A stretch of DNA of 64,000 nucleotides from an uncultured Chitinophaga sp. (GTDB lineage: Bacteria > Bacteroidota > Bacteroidia > Cytophagales > Cyclobacteriaceae): positions 186,001 through 250,000 of the forward strand of contig CABHOK010000002.1 in assembly GCA_902168205.1 (NCBI GenBank), written 5' to 3'. Shown in pieces: positions 51,915 to 60,448 of the stretch. The translations under genes were made by a program, and so were the position numbers. How positions within the stretch are numbered: position 1 is the stretch's first letter; every line of letters starts with the position of its first letter. The notes below the pieces were generated by a model that was given only the letters and a program-made list of their open reading frames with translations, was not told where the DNA came from and made no database searches.

Positions 51915-51947
51915 TTTAAAAATAGGACAACTATATTTTTGGGATTT

Positions 51948-53075
51948 CTAAATCACAAATTCTTTTGCTCGCACGAGATTAGCATCGAGTGATTCTTTAC
52001 CAAACTTTCGGAGCATCCGGTAGTGGGATGCAAGTGCTGTGGTGAAAGAAATATTTTCGTGATACGGTAATCCATATTCCGAAGCTGTTTCTTTTACAAT
52101 CACTGATAGTGCGGGATAATGTGTATGACAAACTTTCGGAAACAGGTGATGTTCAATCTGCATATTCAGGCCGCCACAGAAAAAGTGCGTAAAGAAATTA
52201 CGAACACCAAAGTTAGCGGTGGTACGCATCTGGTGAGAGGCCCATGTATCTTCCATTACGCCACCTGTATCCGGTTCAGGAAATTCGAGTCCTTCAACAA
52301 TGTGCGCAAGTTGAAAGACCAGTCCTAATACAAACCCCTTTGCCATCTGCATGCATACAAACCCGATGATGAATTGCCACCAGGTAATGGATTCGATCAA
52401 TAACAATGGCAGCACGATCACCAATCCATAGTATACTATCTTAAAGAAAAAGAGCTTGAAGAGTTCGATGCGTGGATGACGTGGCGTAGCGTGGCAACCG
52501 ATTCTATCCTGGAAAAATTTGATATAGTCTTTCGCAAAGATCCATGCAAGACTGGCCATGCCATAGAGTAAAAATGCATAGTAATGTTGATAGCGCTGAA
52601 TGGGTAAAGGAGATTCCTGCGGGCATACACTCACAAGACCGGGAGCAACCACAAGATCATCGTCATGTTCATGAATATTGGTGAAGGTATGATGCACGAG
52701 GTTGTGCGAGATCTTCCAATTGTAAACATTGGCTCCGATGAGGTGAAACACAGAGCCCAGCGTTGTATTAACAAACGAACTTTGAGAGTATGAACCGTGC
52801 AGCGCATCATGACAAACATTGAATCCGATAAAGGCAGAGAAAACACCCAGGCTGATTGCCATCAGAAACATGGCCCATACCGGAAATGTATCGGAAAGAA
52901 TAAGCAGGTACAGACTTAATGTACCGCCCAGAAAAAATATGGTTTTGAAAACCATGAGACTATCTGCGTGTCTGGAAATACCATTGCTGGTGAAATAATG
53001 ATCAGCGCGTTCTCTTACTTTGGCATAGAAACCACTATGGTCTCTGGTGAATTTTACTTGTTCATTTGGTCTCAC
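51948..53075 (-). CDS. Membrane fatty acid desaturase
   Basis: 375 aa with the three histidine boxes of acyl-lipid/acyl-CoA desaturases: HDALHG, HNLVHH and the last box QIEHH (QxxHH form, in MQIEHHLFPKVCHTHYPAL). The last is typical of front-end (linoleoyl-CoA/delta-6-like) enzymes. No fused cytochrome b5 domain is present. Four or more hydrophobic helices separate the boxes. It introduces a double bond in membrane fatty acids using di-iron and O2. Regiospecificity cannot be deduced. Divergent from the ECF sigma gene across a 216-nt spacer. Confidence 0.9.
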   Translation of the reverse strand: MRPNEQVKFTRDHSGFYAKVRERADHYFTSNGISRHADSLMVFKTIFFLGGTLSLYLLILSDTFPVWAMFLMAISLGVFSAFIGFNVCHDALHGSYSQSSFVNTTLGSVFHLIGANVYNWKISHNLVHHTFTNIHEHDDDLVVAPGLVSVCPQESPLPIQRYQHYYAFLLYGMASLAWIFAKDYIKFFQDRIGCHATPRHPRIELFKLFFFKIVYYGLVIVLPLLLIESITWWQFIIGFVCMQMAKGFVLGLVFQLAHIVEGLEFPEPDTGGVMEDTWASHQMRTTANFGVRNFFTHFFCGGLNMQIEHHLFPKVCHTHYPALSVIVKETASEYGLPYHENISFTTALASHYRMLRKFGKESLDANLVRAKEFVI

Positions 53076-53291
53076 AGGTGCAGGTTGGACTATTTAGCAG
53101 CGTTAACACTACGCTATAATTTGTATAAGGTAAAACAAATTTTGACGTTAACCATATTTCTTTACCCTTTATTTTACAATGTGCGCTACCCAGCGTGTTT
53201 ATAGAGGTTTGTGTCGCTGTATAACGGTCGTTGGTATATATTATTTTAATATCTTTAGGCTTATTCTGGCTATATAAGATCTACCCCAATC

Positions 53292-53813
53292 TTGACAGAC
53301 AAGAACCTAAATACATTCGAGCAACTATTCCGGGAGCTGTTCAAGCCTCTGTGCAGCTTTTCGTTGAAGTATGTTGGCGATTGGGACGAGGCCAAAGGCT
53401 TGGTGCACGATGTCTTTGTCACAGTCTGGGAAAAATTTGACACATTTCCTTCTGATACTAATTACAAAAGTTATTTATATACCGCGGTGCGTAACCGAAG
53501 TCTCAATTATATACGCGACCGGAAGAAACACAGCATACTGGAGCATGTAAAAGAAGAAGATTACACCGAGGTAAATACTACGCTGGAGACTTCAGAACTT
53601 GAACAACACATCGAACTGGCCATTCAATCACTTCCCGAAAAATGCCGGATGGTGTTTGAACTGAATCGTGTGGAAGGATTAAAATATGCGCAGATCGCAG
53701 ATAAAATGGGAATCTCCATAAAAACGGTGGAGGCGCAGATGTCCAAAGCGCTTTCTGTTTTACGGGAGCACCTGGGCGAATTTCTGATGTTAATATTTTT
53801 TATGTTTCAATAA
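53292..53813 (+). CDS. ECF RNA polymerase sigma factor (FecI/sigma-70 family)
   Basis: 173 aa beginning at TTG (53292). The next upstream in-frame codons run into a TAG at 53256-53258 and contain no ATG or GTG, and the translation TDKNLNTFEQLFRELFKPLCSF is the expected family start. Region 2 is YVGDWDEAKGLVHDVFVTVWEK; region 4 is QSLPEKCRMVFELNRVEGLKYAQIADKMGISIKTVEAQMSKAL. The last residues (EFLMLIFFMFQ) are hydrophobic, as often in Bacteroidota FecI homologues. It is followed by fecR and a TonB receptor, so it should be activated through the FecR anti-sigma when the receptor binds its ligand. Confidence 0.92.
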   Translation: MTDKNLNTFEQLFRELFKPLCSFSLKYVGDWDEAKGLVHDVFVTVWEKFDTFPSDTNYKSYLYTAVRNRSLNYIRDRKKHSILEHVKEEDYTEVNTTLETSELEQHIELAIQSLPEKCRMVFELNRVEGLKYAQIADKMGISIKTVEAQMSKALSVLREHLGEFLMLIFFMFQ

Positions 53814-53839
53814 GGGTAAACGAAAGTTAATGTGTTTTA
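53814..53839 (+). promoter_or_regulatory. Candidate ECF sigma promoter of the fecR-receptor operon
   Basis: ATAAGGGTAA with GGGTAA at 53814-53819, a 12-nt spacer and GTGTTTTA at 53832-53839. The same two blocks with identical spacing occur at 58415-58440 ahead of the lipoprotein gene. Position between the sigma stop codon and fecR fits a self-directed target of this sigma factor. Confidence 0.7.
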
Positions 53840-53855
53840 AAAACAGAATACGTGC

Positions 53856-54881
53856 GTGAAAGATGATTTCAACGATAGTGTAAAAGAGCTGATAACAAAA
53901 TATCTGGCCGATGAAGCTTCCTCGGAAGAGACGCGTGCGTTGCAAGACTGGATCACGCAGGCTCCCGAGAATGAGCGTCAGTACCTGGCCTATAAACGAG
54001 TTTTTGAACTGAGCCAGCAACACTATGCGCAGAAAGCCGAAGACACACACACGGTAGATATTGACCAGGAGTGGAACCACTTCATGAATAATATTCGTGA
54101 ACGAGCGGCTGAACCTGAAGCTAAGATTCGTACACTGGAGAAACCATCCTATAGCGTGTGGTATAAATTGGCAGCGGCTGTATTACTTTTTGCAGTTTCA
54201 GGGTGGATCATTATGCGATTTGTTACCGGCGGCAACGATATGACCTATCAAACCGCATCAAATACCATGACCGTAAAATTACCCGATGGATCGCAGGTAA
54301 TCCTCAATCGTAATTCCGAGTTGTCCTATTCAGCATCTTTTGATGATGAGAACAGAACGGTGATTCTGAAAGGAGAAGCGTTCTTTGAGGTAACACCGAA
54401 TCCGCAGAAACCCTTTATTATCCAAGCGAATGATGCGCGTGTAGAGGTAGTGGGAACATCTTTCAATGTACTGGCGTATGATAGCCTGGGTGAAGTAGAG
54501 GTAGTGGTACAATCCGGAGTGGTAAAGCTTACCGGGGCAGATCGTAAAGCAGAAGTAAAACTGCAGGCAGGCGATAAAGGTATATATAGCAAGACTTCAC
54601 ATCAACTGAGTAGCGGTATAAATAAAGATATCAATTTCCTTTCCTGGAATACGCGCAAACTCGTTTTCACCGAAGACGATCTTCGTACAGTCGTGGCAAC
54701 GTTGAATAAAACGTATCATACGAATATATCCATCGCAGCTGATGTACCGGCTTCGTGTGTCGTAACGGTTACGTTTGATCAGCAGTCACTGGAAGCTGTG
54801 TTGAATGTACTGGAGACTACACTCAATCTTACACTCCGCACCAGCGGAAACCAGATCGAAATTACAGCAGCAGGATGCTAA
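53856..54881 (+). CDS. FecR-type transmembrane anti-sigma factor
   Basis: 341 aa beginning at GTG. The cytoplasmic anti-sigma helices (ITKYLADEASSEETRALQDW) carry a conserved tryptophan. One TM helix follows (WYKLAAAVLLFAVSGWIIM), then the periplasmic FecR domain with KLPDGSQVILNRNSELSYSASF, RTVILKGEAFFEVTPNPQKPFII and VVGTSFNVLAY. A C-terminal DUF4974/STN-interacting domain closes it. It holds the ECF sigma inactive until the STN domain of the TonB receptor signals. It overlaps the receptor gene by 7 nt. Confidence 0.93.
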   Translation: MKDDFNDSVKELITKYLADEASSEETRALQDWITQAPENERQYLAYKRVFELSQQHYAQKAEDTHTVDIDQEWNHFMNNIRERAAEPEAKIRTLEKPSYSVWYKLAAAVLLFAVSGWIIMRFVTGGNDMTYQTASNTMTVKLPDGSQVILNRNSELSYSASFDDENRTVILKGEAFFEVTPNPQKPFIIQANDARVEVVGTSFNVLAYDSLGEVEVVVQSGVVKLTGADRKAEVKLQAGDKGIYSKTSHQLSSGINKDINFLSWNTRKLVFTEDDLRTVVATLNKTYHTNISIAADVPASCVVTVTFDQQSLEAVLNVLETTLNLTLRTSGNQIEITAAGC

Positions 54882-57511
54882 CATTTTTTGAAGGAAGAAG
54901 AAAGTTTACGCTTGCCTGGCTTGTGGTGCCAGCGATGTTTTTATTTCTGAACGCATCTGCGCAGAACAGTTTACCCGAAGTATCGATCAGTATAGATGCC
55001 CACGGTACATTGGCTGAGTTGTTGGAGATCATTGCTAAGAAAAGTGGTGTTCGCTTCTCCTACAATCCCAAAAAAATTCCGGCTGATGAAGTTACGCGGT
55101 ATACTGCCGTGAACAAAACCGTGAGTGCAATTCTAAAAGATATTTCCGAACGCTTTGGTATAAAATATACCCTCGTGGAAGGACAGGTAATTCTGAAACC
55201 TGATAAACGACCGGACAAACCTGCTGCTTCGGTATATACATTAAGCGGCACGATAAAAGATGCCGGTAACGGTGAAGCATTGATTGGCGCAACTGTATTG
55301 ATCAAAGAATTACAGACGGGAACTATTACCAATGCATTCGGTTTTTTTTCGATCACCATACCAAAGGGGAAATATACTGTATCGAGTTCGTTTCTTGGCT
55401 ATAAAGATCATTTGGCAACGGTAGATCTAAGCACGTCCATTCAGCAGGATATTACGCTGGATGAAGAACTGCCGGTGCTGGAAGAAGTAGTGGTGAGCAA
55501 TGAATTGCCGGACGTAGTGCAGGAAATTACTTCGGGCAACACGCACGTGCGACCGAAAGCTGTAGAAGAGCGGCCCGCACTCTTTGGGGAAATGGATGTT
55601 GTTAAGTCGCTTGAATCTATACCGGGAGTAAAGCTGCATGCTGACGGTTCAACCTTTTATTATGTGCGCGGAGGAAACCGCGATCAGAACCTGGTGTTGA
55701 TAGATGATGCCCCGATCTATAACCCGAGTCACATGCTCGGTTTGTTTTCAACCATCATTCCCGATGCAGTCAATGATATGACGTTGTATAAAGGCGAGAT
55801 GCCTGCATCACTCGGTGGACGTTTGTCTTCCGTACTCGACATCCGTACGAAGAAAGGAAATGATCAAAATGTAGAAGTGTGGGGAAGCACCGGACTGATA
55901 TCAACGAAGCTCGGTGTGGAAGGTCCGTTTCGTAAAGATGTGAGTTCGTTCCTGGTATCGGCACGTGCATCAACGTTGAAGTGGATCGTGCAGAAAGTAG
56001 ATGATGATATCAGGCAATTTGATTTCTATGATTTTACCACGAAAGTAAATGTGCGCATCAATCCGGGTAACCGTATTTTCTTTTCATTCTATACCGGTGC
56101 CGATAATTACTTTGATACCGACAATGGTATATCATGGTCTAACACAGCCGGCACACTGCGATGGAATCACTTGTTCACAGACCGATTGTTCATGAACACT
56201 ACAGTGGCGTTGGCCGGGTACGATTATTTTTTGCATTCTGATACCAAAACCAACACACGCTGGACTTCCCACATATCCAACCTGAATGTAAAATCAGATT
56301 TCAGCTACTTCATCAAACCGCAGAGTGAATTAACGTTTGGACTGGGTATTAACGGATATAATTTTAATCCGGGTAACCTCAAGTCTGATAGTGCGATCAC
56401 TTCCGTGCCTTCGCTCTCCGTACGTAATTCGGTAGAGCTTGTGCTATATGCTAATCATGAATTGAAACTAAATGAGAAGTGGGGTGTAAATTATGGCGCT
56501 CGTTTCTCGCTATGGTCCAATACAGGCGAGGCTTTTGAATTTGTTTTTGATGAGAACAGAAACCCGATCGATACTTTATACTATGCGAAAGGTGATGACT
56601 ATAAGCAATATGTAAATATAGAGCCACGCCTTACCGTAAGTTACCTGCTGAATGAGAATGCGTCAATCAAAGCAAGCTATGCGCGCAATGCACAGAATGT
56701 ACACCTGATCTCTAACTCCATCAGCCCGTTTACTTCACTGGAAGTTTGGTTGCCGAGCAGCATCAACATCAAACCACAGATCGCCAACCAGGTTTCACTT
56801 GGTTACTATAGATCGTTGCCGCACGCAGGTACCTCGCTTACAGCCGAAGCATTCTATAAAAAGATGGAGCACCAGATCGACTACAATGCGCATGCTGAGA
56901 CATTGTTGAATCCGTTGCTGGAGCGTGAACTGCGCTTTGGTACGGCAACTGCGTATGGTATCGAACTGCTTGCCAAAAAAGATGTTGGCCGACTCCGCGG
57001 CTGGGCCGGGTATACCTACTCACGCGCAAAACGAAAATTTGCAGATATAAATGAAGGCAAAGTATATAATGCTTTTTACGACAGACCTCACCAAGTGAAC
57101 CTGATGGTAGCATACGATATATCGCTTCGCTGGAACGTTGGTTTGAACTGGACATACTCTACCGGTGCACCGTTTTCTTCACCAGTAAGTTTCTACTGGT
57201 ATAATGGTGAGGAGGTGCCAGTATATGGACAGAAGAATAATGATCGCTTGCCGGATTATCATCGCCTGGATATGTCGGCTACATTCAAGCTGAATAAAAA
57301 TCCGGAGAAAAGATTTCAGCATAGTGTCTCATTCTCCGTATATAATCTTTATGGTAGAAAGAATTCGCTCTTTGTTAACTATAATAAAGTTGAAGACAGC
57401 AATGGAGAATTGCATATACCTTCCAATTTACAGGATGCCAACCGGGTAACGTCACACTTCTATATGTTTCAGTTTACACCATCGATAGCGTATAACTTTA
57501 AATTTTTATGA
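54875..57511 (+). CDS. TonB-dependent receptor with STN signalling domain
   Basis: 878 aa: signal peptide (LVVPAMFLFLNASAQ), STN/secretin-like domain at about 30-95 (LAELLEIIAKKSGVRFSYNP), carboxypeptidase-like beta-sandwich at about 125-200 (LSGTIKDAGNGEALIGATVLIKE), plug (ESIPGVKLHADGSTFYYVRGG, then DDAPIYNPSHMLGLF) and a 22-strand barrel ending FTPSIAYNFKFL. The STN domain passes substrate binding to FecR. Fitted with DUF4249 rather than SusD, so it is not a classical polysaccharide-utilisation pair. The ligand is unknown; a siderophore, peptide or vitamin complex is possible. Confidence 0.92.
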   Translation: MLTFFEGRRKFTLAWLVVPAMFLFLNASAQNSLPEVSISIDAHGTLAELLEIIAKKSGVRFSYNPKKIPADEVTRYTAVNKTVSAILKDISERFGIKYTLVEGQVILKPDKRPDKPAASVYTLSGTIKDAGNGEALIGATVLIKELQTGTITNAFGFFSITIPKGKYTVSSSFLGYKDHLATVDLSTSIQQDITLDEELPVLEEVVVSNELPDVVQEITSGNTHVRPKAVEERPALFGEMDVVKSLESIPGVKLHADGSTFYYVRGGNRDQNLVLIDDAPIYNPSHMLGLFSTIIPDAVNDMTLYKGEMPASLGGRLSSVLDIRTKKGNDQNVEVWGSTGLISTKLGVEGPFRKDVSSFLVSARASTLKWIVQKVDDDIRQFDFYDFTTKVNVRINPGNRIFFSFYTGADNYFDTDNGISWSNTAGTLRWNHLFTDRLFMNTTVALAGYDYFLHSDTKTNTRWTSHISNLNVKSDFSYFIKPQSELTFGLGINGYNFNPGNLKSDSAITSVPSLSVRNSVELVLYANHELKLNEKWGVNYGARFSLWSNTGEAFEFVFDENRNPIDTLYYAKGDDYKQYVNIEPRLTVSYLLNENASIKASYARNAQNVHLISNSISPFTSLEVWLPSSINIKPQIANQVSLGYYRSLPHAGTSLTAEAFYKKMEHQIDYNAHAETLLNPLLERELRFGTATAYGIELLAKKDVGRLRGWAGYTYSRAKRKFADINEGKVYNAFYDRPHQVNLMVAYDISLRWNVGLNWTYSTGAPFSSPVSFYWYNGEEVPVYGQKNNDRLPDYHRLDMSATFKLNKNPEKRFQHSVSFSVYNLYGRKNSLFVNYNKVEDSNGELHIPSNLQDANRVTSHFYMFQFTPSIAYNFKFL

Positions 57512-58287
57512 GCATGCGTTATACCATATTGTATTTCCTGTTGTGTACCTCGTTGATAGCTTGTGAGGAGGCTACAAATTTTCCGCTTACAACAGACAAC
57601 TCCAATCTTGTGGTGGTAGAAGGTATCCTGACAAATGAAAATATTAACCACCGCATCAAACTTACACGGCCCTATAAAACGCAAAACGAAATTCCGGAGG
57701 CGATTACCGGAGCTGTAGTTACATTGAATGATGAAAGTGCATCGTATATACTTACCGAGTTGCCCGCAGGATCGGGCGAATACTATACACCTCAGATGCG
57801 AGCCGTTACCGGAAGAGTATATACGCTTACCATTGCACACAATAAAAAGGAATCTACCGCGCAGGATAGTGCCGTTCCGGTAGAAGCTTTGGATGCCATT
57901 CAGTATAAAAAAGCCGGGGATCAATATGAACTTGTATTCGCTCCTTCCGGACAAGATCCGAACTTTATTGAATACACTATAGTAGAGAATAACACCGCTG
58001 CCGGCCGACTGGTATATTATGATTTAAAGACGCTGGATGTAAATGAAATTTACAAACCGGATAAAGAGGATTTTGCATTTGCTGCAGGAACAATTGTTAT
58101 CCGCAGGAAATATTCTGTGAGCGAAGTGTATCGGGCATTTTTACGATCCATGCTTTCAGAAACGGAATGGCGTGGTGGCGTATTCGATGTGCAGCGCGAT
58201 AATGTCTCTACCAACCTCAGCGATGGTGCTGTTGGTTTCTTCGCAGTATCTACTGTTGTGGCAGATACTACCGTGATCACGGAATAA
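57508..58287 (+). CDS. DUF4249 domain lipoprotein
   Basis: 259 aa, overlapping the receptor stop (ATGA). Signal RYTILYFLLCTSLIAC-E with a clear lipobox. VVEGILTNENINHRIKLTRPY and the beta-sandwich GAVVTLNDESASYILTEL are the hallmarks of the DUF4249 family, which regularly follows STN-type TonB receptors in Bacteroidota. It probably sits on the outer membrane next to the receptor, perhaps capturing the ligand. Slightly short for the family. Confidence 0.88.
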   Translation: MSMRYTILYFLLCTSLIACEEATNFPLTTDNSNLVVVEGILTNENINHRIKLTRPYKTQNEIPEAITGAVVTLNDESASYILTELPAGSGEYYTPQMRAVTGRVYTLTIAHNKKESTAQDSAVPVEALDAIQYKKAGDQYELVFAPSGQDPNFIEYTIVENNTAAGRLVYYDLKTLDVNEIYKPDKEDFAFAAGTIVIRRKYSVSEVYRAFLRSMLSETEWRGGVFDVQRDNVSTNLSDGAVGFFAVSTVVADTTVITE

Positions 58288-58414
58288 TTAGATTCATTCT
58301 TATCTTTTTAATTGAGGGCGATGATAACTTCATCGGTGGAATTCTATTTTTCCCTAAAAATCGCAGGGAAAAGCGGTTTTCTCTGGTTTCTAAAAATTTT
58401 TAAAAATGACATAA

Positions 58415-58440
58415 GGGTAACTGAATATCCGCGTGTTCTA
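58415..58440 (+). promoter_or_regulatory. Second copy of the ECF sigma promoter motif
   Basis: ATAAGGGTAA with GGGTAA at 58415-58420, 12-nt spacer, GTGTTCTA at 58433-58440. It differs from the 53814-53839 copy by one base in the conserved blocks. It lies 82 nt upstream of the lipoprotein ATG, in an otherwise featureless 234-nt gap. Confidence 0.7.
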
Positions 58441-58521
58441 GGTATGAAAGGCAGATTAACCACCTGTCTTGCTAATGAAACAAGAAACCAAAAACACGAA
58501 CATTAATTAAACACTAGAAAC

Positions 58522-59631
58522 ATGAAGACCACAAAACTGATCTCTTTTGTCCTATGCACAGCAGTTTCGTTCGCCCTTTTGTTGACATCCTGTGAACCTA
58601 ACCAGGACGTAACCAACGATGAAGATATACTCCCTACATCGTTCAGTGTAGATATACCAGCCTCAATTACCAGCAGCAACACCAATGGAAGAACAGCCAG
58701 TGATACTGTCAATGGAAATGATGTATACATTAACCTCGGAACATTTATAGCAGTAGGAGAGGCTTCTTCGCAATTGGTAGAAGAATTTATAGCCGGCATC
58801 CGCAGGTATAAAATAGATCGCGTTATGTCCATCACGTATGTTGGCGAAGACGACAACCGTGTTAAGAACCTGGTAGTATTGTCCAATGTATCTTTCGAAG
58901 GAAAAGAGTGGGACTACGAACTTACGGTTACTGATGCGGACTCCGAAGGTGAAGCCGATGGCGGTAAAGCATTGCAGATCTTCTGGAATAAATCCAGCAC
59001 AGTAGCAGGTATAGCCATCATTAAACCCTATAACTGCGACCGAACTAAAAATGCCAATGCTCCGGATGCCATGTTCCGCATAGACTATAGCGAAGCCGGT
59101 GAACTGGGCTACGATGCGCAGATGGAAGTAAGCATTGCCGGTTTACCAGTAGGCAGTCCGTTGGAACAGCCCTATGCTATCAACTCGCTGCATATGTTTG
59201 CCGGTAAAAAAGGCGATGTTGTAGATGTATACGGTAACAGCAATCACCCGAACGCTATATTACTGACCGGTAACGCAGGCTTTAACTGGGCGTTTGTTGC
59301 TTCGGGTAACGATCCTGCAAATATAGGTGTGGCCGAAGTTGGCTTGCCGCCCAGCACACTGGATTCTGATGATCGTGCCGTACTGCTGAAAGAGTACTCG
59401 ATCAAAAATGTATTCACAAACGAGATCACGGCTGTATGGCCAGGTATTGATCAGGACTTGCTGGCCGCATATCTCTCCACCACAGCTGCTCCCGGATATT
59501 TCAACAACCATGGATTTATATCGGGTGGTAAATCGCCTGGCGCTGCATGGGATGTACTTGCCAAGCGACTGGATTCACTGAGTCCGTACAATCCGAAAGA
59601 GACCAGCAACCTGACGCTTACGTTCAAATAG
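58522..59631 (+). CDS. Lipoprotein of unknown function, probable member of the sigma/FecR regulon
   Basis: 369 aa. Signal LISFVLCTAVSFALLLTSC-E with lipobox LTSC, then an acidic linker (NQDVTNDEDILP) and a beta-rich body without recognised domain. Residues such as IFWNKSSTVAGIAIIKPYNCDR and AGKKGDVVDVYGNSNHP show no catalytic pattern; a single late cysteine is in YNCDR. The shared ECF promoter motif and position behind the receptor-DUF4249 operon suggest a partner protein for the same surface ligand. Terminator follows. Confidence 0.75.
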   Translation: MKTTKLISFVLCTAVSFALLLTSCEPNQDVTNDEDILPTSFSVDIPASITSSNTNGRTASDTVNGNDVYINLGTFIAVGEASSQLVEEFIAGIRRYKIDRVMSITYVGEDDNRVKNLVVLSNVSFEGKEWDYELTVTDADSEGEADGGKALQIFWNKSSTVAGIAIIKPYNCDRTKNANAPDAMFRIDYSEAGELGYDAQMEVSIAGLPVGSPLEQPYAINSLHMFAGKKGDVVDVYGNSNHPNAILLTGNAGFNWAFVASGNDPANIGVAEVGLPPSTLDSDDRAVLLKEYSIKNVFTNEITAVWPGIDQDLLAAYLSTTAAPGYFNNHGFISGGKSPGAAWDVLAKRLDSLSPYNPKETSNLTLTFK

Positions 59632-59685
59632 GATTTTCCCAGGTGATCTGAGCGCACAGGCAAAAGTACGTTTCCGAAAACCGAG

Positions 59686-59713
59686 CCTCTGGTGAATGCC
59701 AGAGGTTTTTTTA
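59686..59713 (+). terminator. Rho-independent terminator
   Basis: Stem CCTCTGG (59686-59692) with CCAGAGG (59699-59705), 6-nt loop, followed by seven T. Ends the lipoprotein transcript. Confidence 0.85.
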
Positions 59714-59815
59714 TTTGAATGGCGGGCTGAATTCCGTTTGTGGCGATTAAAAGAAAAGTTTCCGGAGGATAGCCAGCTTTTCTTATTTTAGCGCTCTGTA
59801 TCAAACCAACGTTTT

Positions 59816-60448
59816 GTGGCGCAGGATTCTTCTATCAAAAATCTCATCTTCGATCTGGGGGGTGTCATATTGGATCTTTCAGTCGAACGAACCTTGCAAT
59901 CTTTTGCAGATATATCCGGTCTCAAAAAAGAGCGGGTAAAAGAATTGTTTATCTCGTCAAAAGGTTTTCTCGATTATGAGAAAGGTGAAATTGAAGATGG
60001 AGAATTCCGTTCGTTCGTACGCGACCTATATTCAGTGCAGACCGATGACGATGCACTGGATGCAAGCTGGAACGCGATGCTACTCGGTATACCGCAACAG
60101 AAGCTGGATTTGTTGCTGAGTCTCAAAGAGAAATTCAATGTATACCTGCTGAGCAATACCAACAACATTCACCTGAACTATATCAACGATAAGATTATGA
60201 CACCGGTATTCGGTGAAGCATCGCTCGATCGTTACTTTCATAAAGCGTACTATTCACATCACATGAAGAAACGCAAGCCGGACGCGAATATCTATGAGCA
60301 GGTGCTGGATGAAAATAATCTGAAGCCACACGAAACTCTCTTCCTGGATGACAATGCCGATAATATAGCAGGAGCGAACGCACTGGGTATACGTACGGTG
60401 CATGTTGTTACACCTGATCACATAATAGCGTACTTCAATGGCAAGTAA
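59816..60448 (+). CDS. HAD-superfamily hydrolase (YihX/epoxide hydrolase N-like)
   Basis: 210 aa from a GTG start (no ATG nearby). HAD motif I is degenerate but present as IFDLGGVILDL, with nucleophile D in FDLGG. Motif II Ser/Thr is in VYLLSNTNNIH, motif III Lys in KKRKPDANIYEQVL and motif IV in LFLDDNADNI. The GGV form places it in the subfamily of YihX-type sugar phosphatases and epoxide hydrolase N-domains. Its 3' end overlaps the next gene by 11 nt, suggesting coupling. Substrate unknown. Confidence 0.87.
   Translation: MAQDSSIKNLIFDLGGVILDLSVERTLQSFADISGLKKERVKELFISSKGFLDYEKGEIEDGEFRSFVRDLYSVQTDDDALDASWNAMLLGIPQQKLDLLLSLKEKFNVYLLSNTNNIHLNYINDKIMTPVFGEASLDRYFHKAYYSHHMKKRKPDANIYEQVLDENNLKPHETLFLDDNADNIAGANALGIRTVHVVTPDHIIAYFNGK

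Noticed and set aside
58312-58506. 64-aa open frame before the lipoprotein gene
   Set aside because: No family features, low-complexity start, and it contains the ECF promoter motif; it is better read as a promoter region.
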